From an uncultured Bacteroidales bacterium (lineage in GTDB: Bacteria > Bacteroidota > Bacteroidia > Bacteroidales > Paludibacteraceae): a stretch of 64,000 nt of DNA. The stretch spans positions 1 to 64,000 of the forward strand of contig CACZUS010000003.1 of assembly GCA_902784425.1 (NCBI GenBank), written 5' to 3'. Under the pieces are notes generated by a model. The model was not told the origin of the DNA and searched no databases. It was given only the letters and a program-made list of their open reading frames with translations. This document shows positions 8,642 through 17,363 of this stretch, one piece after another (within the stretch, counting starts at the first letter, position 1; each line of letters starts with the position of its first letter). Both the position numbers and the translations under genes were made by a program.

Positions 8642-9832
8642 TTACACACATTCTTGTTTGATTCTGTGTCTGTATACTAGACATGCAGATATGAAATAGA
8701 TGATTATTTGAATAAGCAATGCCATATATTCAAAAGAGATATCAGAGAGGGTGGCTCCAGTGGAGTTTAGTTTCACAAAGCCATGAATACCAAATGTGCT
8801 TGGAAGTAGATAGCTTGCGTACTTCCAGAATGAAGGTACTGCAGATGCTGGCCATGACACTCCTGAGATAAACAAGAAGATGAGTGACAAGAAAACCAAC
8901 AAGACATAAGGAGCTTCCTTCTCCTTGATGAAGATGCTGAGAGACATACCGAAGAATGTGCAAGCAACAATGTAAGGAAGTAGGAAGGTGATGATATGTA
9001 ATGGATTTCCTATCTGTGGAAGTGAAAAGATTTTGGGTACTATGCATAGAAGATAGAAACCAGAAATGAGGTATATCATCAAGTAACACAAAGCTTTTCC
9101 GAACACAATACGAAAAGTTCCTCGTTTATGACGAAGAATTGGGGTCATTCTGTGAAATCTCTTGCGGTCGTAGGTGTCTCCGGTTAATACACATATGCCA
9201 ATAATAAGCGTCTGCTGAATAAGCAACATTAAGAAAGCGGGCAGTAGGAAACTGTCGAATCCGCTCTGAGGATTGTAGAAAGCCACCTCTTCATAGTCGA
9301 CTGGAGTGATTGTCACTTCTGCCTCACGTTCGGTTGCATTCTCCATTCGATAAATTTGAATGTCTTTGTTCATCTTCAACGAAACCTCCGTTGCAGTCAG
9401 CAAAAAGCATTTGTAATACAATAAGCTACTCATGTCGGAGTAGAGTTGTATGTTAGCTTTCTCTTTGTTGGCGAGGCATTTCGAGAAATCATCTGGAAAT
9501 TTCAGAATGCCATAAGCCTCTTTCCTTCTGAGCATTTCTCTTGCCTCTTCCATGTTGGCACAGGTAGCCACAACGTTGACATCTCTTGTTGCATCGCATA
9601 AGCGACGGAATTCTCTTGATTCGGGAGAATTACAAAGGTCAACCACCACTAGTTTAGCCTCCTTAGCCACCTCCTGATTATAGACGAATCCGTAGACCAG
9701 AGGGTAGAGTAGAGGAGCCGCAAAGAATAGTAGCATAACAGCTGCGTCTGATAAGATGCTACGAAGTTCATCGTACCAAACAATGAGTAGGTCTGAAATT
9801 CCCTCCTTTATTTGTTTGAAAAATCGGTTCAT
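8642..9832 (-). CDS. ABC-2 type transporter permease (second of the pair)
   Basis: A 396-residue inner-membrane permease of the ABC-2 class (YbhR/YbhS-like). One helix near residues 28-48 (MLLFFAAPLLYPLVYGFVY) is followed by a large extracytoplasmic region (about 50-200), then a block of five to six C-terminal helices (about 215-385). This is the typical layout of drug or solvent exporters that work with a HlyD adaptor and a TolC channel. It is the last gene of the marR-tolC-hlyD-permease-permease operon, 11 bases after the first permease. No ATP-binding subunit is encoded in the operon, so the motor must come from elsewhere or be absent. Confidence 0.88.
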   Translation of the reverse strand: MNRFFKQIKEGISDLLIVWYDELRSILSDAAVMLLFFAAPLLYPLVYGFVYNQEVAKEAKLVVVDLCNSPESREFRRLCDATRDVNVVATCANMEEAREMLRRKEAYGILKFPDDFSKCLANKEKANIQLYSDMSSLLYYKCFLLTATEVSLKMNKDIQIYRMENATEREAEVTITPVDYEEVAFYNPQSGFDSFLLPAFLMLLIQQTLIIGICVLTGDTYDRKRFHRMTPILRHKRGTFRIVFGKALCYLMIYLISGFYLLCIVPKIFSLPQIGNPLHIITFLLPYIVACTFFGMSLSIFIKEKEAPYVLLVFLSLIFLFISGVSWPASAVPSFWKYASYLLPSTFGIHGFVKLNSTGATLSDISFEYMALLIQIIIYFISACLVYRHRIKQECV

Positions 9833-9843
9833 CTTAAATCCTC

Positions 9844-11022
9844 CTATATATCGTAAACATCATATTTATAAACTGTTTTCAACCGCCATGAACTCAAAAG
9901 CGGTAGGAACATAAAGAGCACGAGTGCTAAGTATGAAACCCATGAGTAGCAGAATGATAATCCATTAAGAGCGTTGTCCACATAAAGTAGGAAGAAATGT
10001 CTTAGAGGGAATACTGTTGCCCATGTTTGCAGTATTGGATGCATCTCAGAGACTGGGAATGTGAATCCGCTGATGGAGAACGAAAGCATGCAGAAGAAAG
10101 CTGACAAACTCAAAGCTATTCGTAGAATAGGAATAAGTGCATAGAAGAAGACTGCGATCGACTCACATGCCAGCACAAATAGGTAGGATACAATGAGCAT
10201 CGATCCCAGTCCGTTCTGACACGGGAAGTGCATATAACCGTACAGCATCACTTCTATGAATGTGATGATTAGGAAGTAAATCAACGTGTGTGGTAATAAT
10301 TTCCCAATCAATACAGTTAGTATGTCATCTTTTGCAATTCTTAGTAGCTCATTCGACCGTCTGCTTTTGACCTCAGATCCGAGGGCGAAAACAGTGGTGA
10401 TGACAATCATGACACATAGCAGGCCGGGCAGAATGGTGTTGCAGAGATAGACTGCATAGTTGATCCATGGATTTCCTATCGGATGGGTCTCGATGGCAAT
10501 CGGTTGGATCTCTGCCATAGCTTGTCTTTCTGTCTGTCCTTTTGCATAGCGTAGTTCTCTTGCCACGTATGCAGAACCCAATATGGATAAAGTCTTCATA
10601 TCCCTGAAAAGAAGAGAACCAGCAATAATATATGAGTTGTTGGTGTAGAAAGAGACTTTTGGTTGACGAAATGAAAGAATGTCATGTTCTAGTCCTTCAG
10701 GAATATAATAGATACCATAAGCAGAACCTTCCTGAACGAGTTTCCTTGCCTCGTGAAAGGAGGTGCAATGGGCTACCACATCAGTCTGTTTGAAATTATC
10801 TAGTTGTCTGGTAAGTCTTCTGGATATGTTTGAATTGTCCATATCGACTACAGCAACGGGCAATTTTTCTGGCAATCCTTTTTCCATAAGAGAGAAAAAG
10901 AAGATGACGCAGAATAGTGGTGCTCCAACCATGGCAATAAGATATATCCTTCTGGAAGTGAGTATGCGCCACTCACGAACCATGATCATCCAAATCCTTT
11001 TTATGGTTGAATAGTTTTCCAT
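9844..11022 (-). CDS. ABC-2 type transporter permease (first of the pair)
   Basis: A 392-residue paralogue-like partner of the following permease with the same layout: an N-terminal helix (about 27-47, IYLIAMVGAPLFCVIFFFSL), an extracytoplasmic domain containing LPVAVVDMDNS (about 54-64), and five or six C-terminal helices. The opening of the soluble domain (VAVVDMDNSNISRRLTRQLDN) is characteristic of YhhJ/YbhS-type exporters. It starts 14 bases after the hlyD-like stop codon. The two permeases probably form a heterodimer; the substrate is unknown. Confidence 0.88.
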   Translation of the reverse strand: MENYSTIKRIWMIMVREWRILTSRRIYLIAMVGAPLFCVIFFFSLMEKGLPEKLPVAVVDMDNSNISRRLTRQLDNFKQTDVVAHCTSFHEARKLVQEGSAYGIYYIPEGLEHDILSFRQPKVSFYTNNSYIIAGSLLFRDMKTLSILGSAYVARELRYAKGQTERQAMAEIQPIAIETHPIGNPWINYAVYLCNTILPGLLCVMIVITTVFALGSEVKSRRSNELLRIAKDDILTVLIGKLLPHTLIYFLIITFIEVMLYGYMHFPCQNGLGSMLIVSYLFVLACESIAVFFYALIPILRIALSLSAFFCMLSFSISGFTFPVSEMHPILQTWATVFPLRHFFLLYVDNALNGLSFCYSWVSYLALVLFMFLPLLSSWRLKTVYKYDVYDI

Positions 11023-11036
11023 CTATCTATATTCTA

Positions 11037-12032
11037 TTATTTTTTTATTATAACAGACATTCCTCCGATTAAACCTTCGATTCTATCGTTTGGCACAGCT
11101 TTGATTTCAAATGTTTTGGAGTCAAATTCACCTGTAACCTTTGTTGCTTTCCATGCAGCGAAGGAACCAAGGTCTTTAACTGAACTGACGGTTAGAACCA
11201 CCTCTTTGTTATCCAATGCAGGAATAAATGCAGTAAAGGTGGTTCCCTCCATGAATTTTGAATAGTCAGCTTCTCTAATGTTAAATGTCACCCATACGTC
11301 TGCAGTATCGATGATGTTCATTATAGGAGCTCCTGATCCTACTAACTCACCTCTTTGAGGAAATATCTCTGCAATTTTACCTGAGATAGGGGATGTTAAA
11401 ACTGTTTCTGACATATAAGAACGAACTTCAGCAACAGCCCCTTTTGCTCTGTTTAGTTGTGCTAAGGCTGCATCTTTCTCTTCTTCTGATGCACCTTTTA
11501 CGGCCATGTCATATTGAGATTTGGCAGCTTGTTCTGTTGCTTGCATAGCCTTGTAGTTGGCTTCTGCCTCATCTCTTTTTTGAGCTGGAACTACTTCTTT
11601 CTCATACAATGATTGTACACGTTCGTATGTTTTTTGAGCCACTTCTAATCCGGCTTGAGCTTTTTGCCACATTTCGTAGGCTGCTTTAATCTGTTCCTCT
11701 GAGGCGCCTTTGTTTGCTTTCTGATTGAGAGCAGATGCCGCTTTCTCTGCAGCGCGAGCTTGCTTCATTTTAGCCTCGATCTCTGGACTGTCAAGAATGA
11801 CAAGAGAGTCTCCTTCTTTTACATAAGCTCCCTCTTTGACAAGGAATTTATCAATTCTGGCAGGTATCTTCCCGGATATTCTCAGTTCTGTGTATTCAAC
11901 TTCACCTTGAATGATATCTTCATTAGACTTCATTGAAAAAACACCGATTAGGGTGATGCCTAATACTATGATTAAAAGTACAACAAACGCAATGGCGATG
12001 TTGACATTCTCTTTTTTATTTTTTTTGCTCAT
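11037..12032 (-). CDS. HlyD-family periplasmic adaptor of the efflux system
   Basis: A membrane-fusion protein of 331 residues that would bridge the inner-membrane permeases to the TolC-like channel. One N-terminal helix (about 11-33, IAIAFVVLLIIVLGITLIGV) is followed by the first half of the lipoyl domain (ISGKIPARIDKFLVKEGAYV) and a long alpha-helical hairpin (about 85-205). The second lipoyl half is VLTSPISGKIAEIFPQRGELV, and a beta-barrel domain completes the protein. The hairpin has an internal repeat, KGASEEQIKAAYE and KGASEEEKDAALA, one in each helix arm. It lies between tolC and the permeases. Confidence 0.92.
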   Translation of the reverse strand: MSKKNKKENVNIAIAFVVLLIIVLGITLIGVFSMKSNEDIIQGEVEYTELRISGKIPARIDKFLVKEGAYVKEGDSLVILDSPEIEAKMKQARAAEKAASALNQKANKGASEEQIKAAYEMWQKAQAGLEVAQKTYERVQSLYEKEVVPAQKRDEAEANYKAMQATEQAAKSQYDMAVKGASEEEKDAALAQLNRAKGAVAEVRSYMSETVLTSPISGKIAEIFPQRGELVGSGAPIMNIIDTADVWVTFNIREADYSKFMEGTTFTAFIPALDNKEVVLTVSSVKDLGSFAAWKATKVTGEFDSKTFEIKAVPNDRIEGLIGGMSVIIKK

Positions 12033-12083
12033 GGTTGTATGTCGTTAAATTATCTGTGTAAATTAAGATTTGAATAAAAGTGT

Positions 12084-13580
12084 TTATTCATTTAAAAGTG
12101 TACCTGTTGCTTTCTTGTAATTGATTTCGCTTACCTTTGCTTCAATGGCGGCTTCAATCACATTTGATTTAGCAGATAACCATGCTGTTTGTGCTTCCAT
12201 AAGATTGGAGGCAGGAACAACACCTTCTTCAAATCCAACTGTTGCTTGTTTTAAGTTCTCTTCTGCTTTTGCAAAATTTCTGTTGGAAATTTCAAGTTTG
12301 CGAAGTGCTTCAGAATGTTTGAATTCGCTCTGTTTTACTTGAAGTTCAATCTTCTCTTTGATGTCATCTTCCTTGTATTGGGCCATTGCAGTTTCGCACT
12401 TGGCAGCTTTTAAAGTGAAGATGTTTTCTCCCCAGTGAAGTAGAGGAATGTTTACGGTAACTCCCACATGCCAGTCAAATTCAAATTTGGTGTCGAATCC
12501 ATTTTTGAAACTTGGATTGGTACCGGCGTATGAACCGATTAACGCAATAGAAGGCATCAGTTTAGCTCGTTCAATGTTCTCTTTCTGTTTATATATTTTA
12601 GTTGCAAGGTCCAGACTTTTGATTTCACTGCGCTTTGTGTAAATATCCTCTATGTTGATTGGTTCTATTACACCCAATTCCAACGATTCATCATTTTCGT
12701 CTTTGAGAGAAAATTCTTCATTGAGCGGAATACCACAATATTGAGCCAGTAACATTTTAGAAAGATGAATACCATTGTCGATTTTAAAGAGAGCCATTTC
12801 TGCTTCATTTTTCTTGACGGAAACGGATAGCTTGTCTGTCTTGGTAGCCATTCCCGTTTCAATGAGTGCAGTCACGTCATTCTCCATTTTGGTTAGGAGA
12901 GAAATGAGACTTTCCACTGCTCTTTTCTTACTTGACAATGAAACAATCTGCCAATATGTTTCATCAATGTTTATGACGATTTCCTCTTGTAGGGTGCTCT
13001 GTTTGCTATCAGCCAATTCTTTTTTTAGCTTACAAATCTTGTTGTAGGCAATTATCTTACCACCCATAAAGACAGGTTGCGTCAAATTAAGAGATGCAAC
13101 ATATACATTTCTTGTGTCGTATGTAAGTTGATCTGCAGGGATCGTGGTGTATTCTTTCCATTGTATTTTTTCAGGGTTTTTCTTTGGATCGAATGGAACA
13201 CCATTGGCGTCTAGTGGAACGGGTTGTCCACCTAATACGGTCCATTTGTTGTTGATTTGATCCGGAGTTAAAGAAAAACTTCCATTATTTACGGTTCCAA
13301 TAGGAAGAAAGAGATCCTCTGTGATGAGACGGAGTTCATCGCTATTACGGATATAAGCTCCTTTGATGGATAAGTCAGGGAAAAATTTTGTGAATGCGGC
13401 TTTTCTCTCATATTCAGCTTTTTCACTCTCTATCTGTGCAATTTTATTGGATTTGTTGTTGCTTAAAGCCATTTTTCGACATTCTTCCAATGAATATACA
13501 TTCTGAGCCGAAATAAGACATGTCCATAGTAACCCACCAATAATTAAAACAATCTTTTTCATGATACGAAAGTCTGTCAT
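12084..13580 (-). CDS. TolC-family outer-membrane efflux protein
   Basis: An outer-membrane channel subunit of 498 residues with a signal peptide ending near SAQ. It has the coiled-coil helices typical of the family (two OEP repeats, about 28-230 and 290-490) and a Pro/Asn-rich insertion around 95-150. The ATG at 13580 overlaps the marR stop codon (TAATG), which suggests coupled translation. An internal ATG at 13562 would give a more usual signal peptide (MKKIVLIIGGLLW), so the mature protein is the same either way. It supplies the exit duct for the HlyD/ABC-2 exporter encoded next. Confidence 0.92.
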   Translation of the reverse strand: MTDFRIMKKIVLIIGGLLWTCLISAQNVYSLEECRKMALSNNKSNKIAQIESEKAEYERKAAFTKFFPDLSIKGAYIRNSDELRLITEDLFLPIGTVNNGSFSLTPDQINNKWTVLGGQPVPLDANGVPFDPKKNPEKIQWKEYTTIPADQLTYDTRNVYVASLNLTQPVFMGGKIIAYNKICKLKKELADSKQSTLQEEIVINIDETYWQIVSLSSKKRAVESLISLLTKMENDVTALIETGMATKTDKLSVSVKKNEAEMALFKIDNGIHLSKMLLAQYCGIPLNEEFSLKDENDESLELGVIEPINIEDIYTKRSEIKSLDLATKIYKQKENIERAKLMPSIALIGSYAGTNPSFKNGFDTKFEFDWHVGVTVNIPLLHWGENIFTLKAAKCETAMAQYKEDDIKEKIELQVKQSEFKHSEALRKLEISNRNFAKAEENLKQATVGFEEGVVPASNLMEAQTAWLSAKSNVIEAAIEAKVSEINYKKATGTLLNE

Positions 13581-14047
13581 TATTGTAAATTAGCAAATAC
13601 TCTTCCTAATAAGTTAATGGCTGTTTTAACTTCATCTTCTGAAAATCCATAAAAAATAGATTCAAGACCTTTGACAGTCACATTTTTTACTTTCTCGTGC
13701 AGTGCTTTTCCTTTCTCCGTTAGCATCACGTAGTTGGCTCTCTTGTCTCCATCTTTTTCAGATCTGACGATTAGCTCTTGACGCTCTAAATTTCTAAGGA
13801 GTCTGGTTATGCTCGGCCTGTCTTTAAATGTCGCCTGTGCAATCATGTTTTGCGTCGGGCGTTCACCCACCACTTTGTGCCAAAGACATGTCATAACTAA
13901 CCATTGTTCAGGTGTCATGTCGATTTCATCGTTGCGGAATTGCCTAATCATTACTCGATTGATGGCATTGCTGACTTTTCCGCTTATGACGGCGAATGCA
14001 AGTTCAATATCGTCCGTCCAAACTTCTTCTGACCATTTTTCTTTCAT
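13580..14047 (-). CDS. MarR-family transcriptional regulator of the efflux operon
   Basis: A 155-residue winged-helix regulator and the first gene of the operon. The core (about 45-110) contains MTPEQWLVMTCLW, the recognition-helix segment KDRPSITRLLRNLERQELI and the wing SEKDGDKRANYVMLTEKG, all characteristic of MarR. Such proteins usually repress their own promoter until a small ligand binds. Two matching inverted repeats lie in its promoter, one touching the -7 box, which supports self-repression of the whole efflux operon. The inducing compound cannot be deduced. Confidence 0.92.
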   Translation of the reverse strand: MKEKWSEEVWTDDIELAFAVISGKVSNAINRVMIRQFRNDEIDMTPEQWLVMTCLWHKVVGERPTQNMIAQATFKDRPSITRLLRNLERQELIVRSEKDGDKRANYVMLTEKGKALHEKVKNVTVKGLESIFYGFSEDEVKTAINLLGRVFANLQ

Positions 14048-14083
14048 AATTTATGTGATTTAATTTGTTATTTTTCAATGACA

Positions 14084-14105
14084 CAAAGTTAGTTGTTCTG
14101 ACAAC
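14084..14105 (-). promoter_or_regulatory. marR operon -7 box (TAACTTTG) and abutting operator 1
   Basis: TAACTTTG on the minus strand (14084-14091) fits the TAnnTTTG box. Directly upstream lies GTTGTT-CT-GACAAC (14092-14105), an inverted repeat with 5 matched outer pairs. A repressor bound here would block RNA polymerase. Confidence 0.65.
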
Positions 14106-14143
14106 GTTAACCCCCACTTTTTGTGTTAAATAACCTTAAATTT

Positions 14144-14157
14144 GTTGTTGTAACAAC
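14144..14157. promoter_or_regulatory. Operator 2 of the marR efflux operon
   Basis: GTTGTT-GT-AACAAC is a perfect 6+6 inverted repeat of the same form as operator 1. The two centres are 52 bp apart, close to five helical turns. Confidence 0.6.
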
Positions 14158-14170
14158 TTAAAAATATATA

Positions 14171-14206
14171 AAAAATGAAAGCGAGCCCGTAAAGAGCTCG
14201 CTTTCA
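14171..14206 (-). terminator. Terminator of the exbB-tonB operon
   Basis: An 11-bp stem, TGAAAGCGAGC (14176-14186) with GCTCGCTTTCA (14196-14206), followed on the minus strand by a T-rich run. It lies 22 bases after the stop codon of the last lipoprotein gene. Confidence 0.85.
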
Positions 14207-14227
14207 GATAATTATAAAGCTATGGTA

Positions 14228-14920
14228 TTATTCCACGAGGTTGAAAACTGATGTGCTTTCGATATTAAGAGTGGTTTTGCCCAAACTTACACCGTTGTTA
14301 GCAGCTTCTTGTAATAATTCTTCATCCAAGATAGCAGACAAGTCGTATGTAGCAACCATAATAGCTTTGATGGCTAAAGTTTTACCAATGACATTGTACT
14401 GAATGGAATTAATCTCTAAAGAAAGAGCTTCTGCAGGAAGTCCAGATTTCTCTTGGATAAGTTTATTGTAGTCAGCACCTTTTTTAATAGTGATTACAGT
14501 TCCATCTTCAGCTGTGTAGGATAGAGAAAGCTCGTTTCCGTCTGTTTCGTATGTACCAGAAGCCTCACTTCCTGCAATGAATTCTCCATCTTCTTTGAAG
14601 GTGATAGTATCTTCAGCTAAAATCTTTTCATTGATTTTGTCAAGATCCATGCCTTCGAAAGGATTTGAGAAAGTGTCATCAATTGCTGCGTTTTCAGTGT
14701 TTCCCATACCACCAATTAATTGGGAAATGTAGTTTTCTGCATTTTGTCCATTAATTGTGTTTTTGCTTTGATTCTCATTGTACACCCAAGTACCAACAAT
14801 GTTTCCACCCTTCATTTCATTTGAGGTGTTTTCGTCCTCGTCATCGTCGTTACATGCATTGAACGATAGTGACATTGCACCCATTAAAAGTGCCCATACA
14901 AAAAATTTAATGTTCTTCAT
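14228..14920 (-). CDS. Surface lipoprotein with lipocalin-like domain
   Basis: A 230-residue lipoprotein. Its signal ends at Cys23 (SFNAC) and is followed at once by NDDDEDEN. An acidic stretch right after the lipidated Cys is the known lipoprotein export signal that sends Bacteroidetes lipoproteins to the cell surface. The body opens with IVGTWVYNENQS (about 42-53) and later has ITFKEDGEFIAG and SGTYETDGNELSLSY. This is the pattern of the lipocalin-like 'GTW' domains common in Bacteroidales lipoproteins. It is the last gene of the exbB-exbD-tonB-DJ-1 run, 18 bases behind another lipoprotein gene. Its ligand and function are unknown. Confidence 0.75.
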   Translation of the reverse strand: MKNIKFFVWALLMGAMSLSFNACNDDDEDENTSNEMKGGNIVGTWVYNENQSKNTINGQNAENYISQLIGGMGNTENAAIDDTFSNPFEGMDLDKINEKILAEDTITFKEDGEFIAGSEASGTYETDGNELSLSYTAEDGTVITIKKGADYNKLIQEKSGLPAEALSLEINSIQYNVIGKTLAIKAIMVATYDLSAILDEELLQEAANNGVSLGKTTLNIESTSVFNLVE

Positions 14921-14938
14921 ATCGTTTTTTTTTAAATG

Positions 14939-15490
14939 TTAGTTTTTCCTTTTCGTTCCTTTATAACTTAGTTCGATAGGAGGTTCGACAATCGCAACTA
15001 TAAAAGTCAAATCGCCATTTTCGGACACGTTTCCATTCACGTCGACATCGGCCTCAATGGATCCTCCTAACAGTTCAACATTTCGTTTCACATTGAAAGA
15101 CCAAGATTGATTTTTCTTTTCGGCTGGAATTCCCTCAAAGATTAAATCACCCAGTTCTAATCCGTCAACTACAGCATTGTAAAGAGCCAAATCGAACGTT
15201 TTGTTTTTGTTCGCCACCACTGTTACAGGAAGTGGGGATTCTCCATCTTCGATGAGGAGACTTCCATCATAAATGCCTGATAACGTTGTGAAATCAAACG
15301 TATTTGTTGTATCAGGCGTTTCTGTTTCTTCCTCCTCTTCTTCCTCGTCGTAATATATGGCTCGGCGGTTATCTCCCTTTCCGTAGACTTCCAAACCAAC
15401 CCCATATTCATCATCTTCAAGACATGATGGCAATGTTACAAAAAAAAGAAGAGAAAAAGAAATTAAATATATAATTTTATTCATAATCAA
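14939..15490 (-). CDS. Putative surface lipoprotein, calycin-like
   Basis: A 183-residue lipoprotein. Its signal ends at Cys23 (TLPSC), followed by LEDDEYG, again fitting the Bacteroidetes surface-export signal. A run of seven Glu (about 49-55) leads into a beta-rich domain (about 68-183: LSGIYDGSLLI, PVTVVANKNKTFDLALYN, IELSYKGT). This may be a calycin-like barrel, but the resemblance is only by pattern. An alternative start 6 bases downstream (MNKII) gives the same mature protein. It starts immediately behind the DJ-1 family gene and precedes the lipocalin-like lipoprotein. Function is not known. Confidence 0.7.
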   Translation of the reverse strand: MIMNKIIYLISFSLLFFVTLPSCLEDDEYGVGLEVYGKGDNRRAIYYDEEEEEEETETPDTTNTFDFTTLSGIYDGSLLIEDGESPLPVTVVANKNKTFDLALYNAVVDGLELGDLIFEGIPAEKKNQSWSFNVKRNVELLGGSIEADVDVNGNVSENGDLTFIVAIVEPPIELSYKGTKRKN

Positions 15491-16036
15491 TTATTTGTAT
15501 ATGATGGCGGCGGCTAATTCTTCAGCTATTTTAGCGCCTTTCATGATTTCAACTATTTTCAATCCAAATTCCATGGCTGTTCCTGCTCCTCTGGATGTGA
15601 TGAATTGGTCGGATGAGACCACAACATTTTCGGAGCTCACTTCGGCACCGATTAAATGTTCTTCGAATCCTGGGTAACAGGTTGCTTTTTCTCCGTTCAA
15701 CAATCCGAGGTTTCCAAAGACGGATGGTGCAGCACAGATGGCGGCCAATTTGACTCCATGTTCTGCGGATTCTTGCAGAAGTTCGCAAAGTCCAGCGTGG
15801 GCATCAAGATTTTTGGTACCAGGCATTCCTCCAGGCAAAAGTAATAGTTCAGCATCAGAAAAATCTGTTTCGCTAAATAGGGCTTCTGTCTTAATGGAGA
15901 TTCCGTGAGAGCCTGTCACCAAGAGTTCGTTAGTGACAGAGATAAGTTTGATGTCAAGTCCTGCCCTTCGTATAATATCGATGGGGGCAATGGCTTCGGT
16001 TTCTTCAAATCCGTTGGCAAAAAATGCGTATATCAT
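15491..16036 (-). CDS. DJ-1/PfpI family protein
   Basis: A 181-residue cytosolic protein of the DJ-1 clade (bacterial YajL/ThiJ type). It has the conserved Glu of GFEETEA (E14) and the nucleophilic cysteine C101 in AAICAAPSVFG, the same spacing as human DJ-1 E18/C106. Members act as chaperones, glyoxalases or protein deglycases, and the exact activity is disputed. The gene lies 6 bases after tonB and directly before two lipoprotein genes. That is an unusual position between an energy-coupling module and surface lipoproteins, with no clear functional tie. Confidence 0.9.
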   Translation of the reverse strand: MIYAFFANGFEETEAIAPIDIIRRAGLDIKLISVTNELLVTGSHGISIKTEALFSETDFSDAELLLLPGGMPGTKNLDAHAGLCELLQESAEHGVKLAAICAAPSVFGNLGLLNGEKATCYPGFEEHLIGAEVSSENVVVSSDQFITSRGAGTAMEFGLKIVEIMKGAKIAEELAAAIIYK

Positions 16037-16042
16037 ATCTGT

Positions 16043-16918
16043 TTATTTTAATTGTAAATCGTATGTTATGCGACCAACTTGGTTTTTCTCATTTTTAGAA
16101 GGTGTGAATTTGGTCTTTTTAGCTGCTGCTACAGCTGCGTTGATAACGGAAGCGTTATCGACCGTTGTTCCTTTTATGTGGTGGGCTTCGATCACATTTC
16201 CGTCTTTATCAACTGTGATGCTTACAATTACTTTTCCTTCTACCTGATCGGAGTAGGAAGGCATAGCAATAGCACCTTTTACGGAACGTCCTGCTAGAGA
16301 AACAGAGTTGTTGTTTCCTGATCCAGAATTTCCTTCTGTGTTGGTGGAAGTATTGCTTCCAAATGGGTTCCCTTTCGAACCGGAAGAGTTTCCTCCTGTA
16401 CCTTGTGTGTTATTTTCTATGCCGGAACCACCACCACCGTTGCCAAATACGTTTGTTCTTTTAGCAATGGCGTTGCGGATACTATCTTGACGTCTTTTTT
16501 CTGCGTCTTTTTTTCGTTTTTCTTCAGCAATTCGACGTTGCTCCTCCAATTGCTTTTGTCTTTCGATTCTTCTCTTTTCTGCGAGTTCTTTCTCTTTTTT
16601 CAGTTCCTCCTCCGTTTTCTCTTTTTTCATCTGTACGGATTCCTCTATGTCTTGCGTTTGATAGGCTTCGTCGCTAGGCGTTACAGATTGTTCTGGGGGA
16701 GTAGGCTCAGCCAATTGTTCTGCTATCTCTTCTGCGGGAGTAGGCTCAAAATAATCGTTGCCGCCATTGTCGGACATGCCAAACATCACCTCCAAGCCCT
16801 CCTCATCTTGAGGAATCTCTCGCTTAAGGTAAATGTTGAGCAATAGTAATAATACTCCTAGGTGGAGTAATATCGTCACGACTACTGCTATTATCTGTTC
16901 TTTTTTGAATCTCTCCAT
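16043..16918 (-). CDS. tonB: TonB-family energy transducer
   Basis: A 291-residue protein that carries proton-motive energy from ExbBD to outer-membrane TonB-dependent receptors. It has one N-terminal helix (about 9-31), a Pro/Glu-rich stretch (about 55-90) and a highly charged helical segment (about 98-150, many Lys/Glu/Arg). A low-complexity Gly/Asn/Ser linker (about 157-207) follows in place of the usual Pro-rich spacer. The C-terminal TonB domain (about 213-291) contains EGKVIVSITVDKDGNV and AAKKTKFTPSK. It is preceded by exbD (9 bases) and followed by the DJ-1 gene (6 bases). Confidence 0.9.
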   Translation of the reverse strand: MERFKKEQIIAVVVTILLHLGVLLLLLNIYLKREIPQDEEGLEVMFGMSDNGGNDYFEPTPAEEIAEQLAEPTPPEQSVTPSDEAYQTQDIEESVQMKKEKTEEELKKEKELAEKRRIERQKQLEEQRRIAEEKRKKDAEKRRQDSIRNAIAKRTNVFGNGGGGSGIENNTQGTGGNSSGSKGNPFGSNTSTNTEGNSGSGNNNSVSLAGRSVKGAIAMPSYSDQVEGKVIVSITVDKDGNVIEAHHIKGTTVDNASVINAAVAAAKKTKFTPSKNEKNQVGRITYDLQLK

Positions 16919-16927
16919 TCACTATAA

Positions 16928-17341
16928 TCATTTATCCATTGGCCTTGTGGCAATGACTAATTTGAATTTGTTTTTGTTTGCAATGTTAAGTACTTTAACA
17001 ACCTCTCCATAAGGAATGGTTTCATCTGCATAAAGAGCCACATACATCTCTGGTTCTTCGCTAACAATCTGAAGTAAGAATGGCTCTATTTCATCAAATG
17101 AGACATTTCTCTCACTGTCTTTACCAAATGCTACATAATAGTTCAACTCTTTGTCTATGGTTACTCGAGTCAAAGGCTTGGCTGATGTCTGCTCTGAACT
17201 TTGTGGCAACATCAGTTTGATAGCATTGGGATGAACTACTGTGGATGTAAGCATAAAGAATATAAGTAGCAGGAAGATAATGTCGGTCATAGACGACATG
17301 TTGAAGCCTGCTTCTGCTTTATTTCTTCTTTTTAGTGCCAT
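16928..17341 (-). CDS. exbD: ExbD/TolR family biopolymer transport protein
   Basis: A 137-residue inner-membrane protein of the proton-driven TonB motor. A short cytosolic N-terminus (MALKRRNKAE) is followed by one helix holding the conserved proton-path aspartate D20 (SSMTDIIFLLLIFF), then a periplasmic domain ending ANKNKFKLVIATRPMDK. The gene lies between exbB and tonB, separated from them by 22 and 9 bases. Confidence 0.94.
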   Translation of the reverse strand: MALKRRNKAEAGFNMSSMTDIIFLLLIFFMLTSTVVHPNAIKLMLPQSSEQTSAKPLTRVTIDKELNYYVAFGKDSERNVSFDEIEPFLLQIVSEEPEMYVALYADETIPYGEVVKVLNIANKNKFKLVIATRPMDK

Positions 17342-17363
17342 TGTTTCTCCTCGTTTTTATCGC

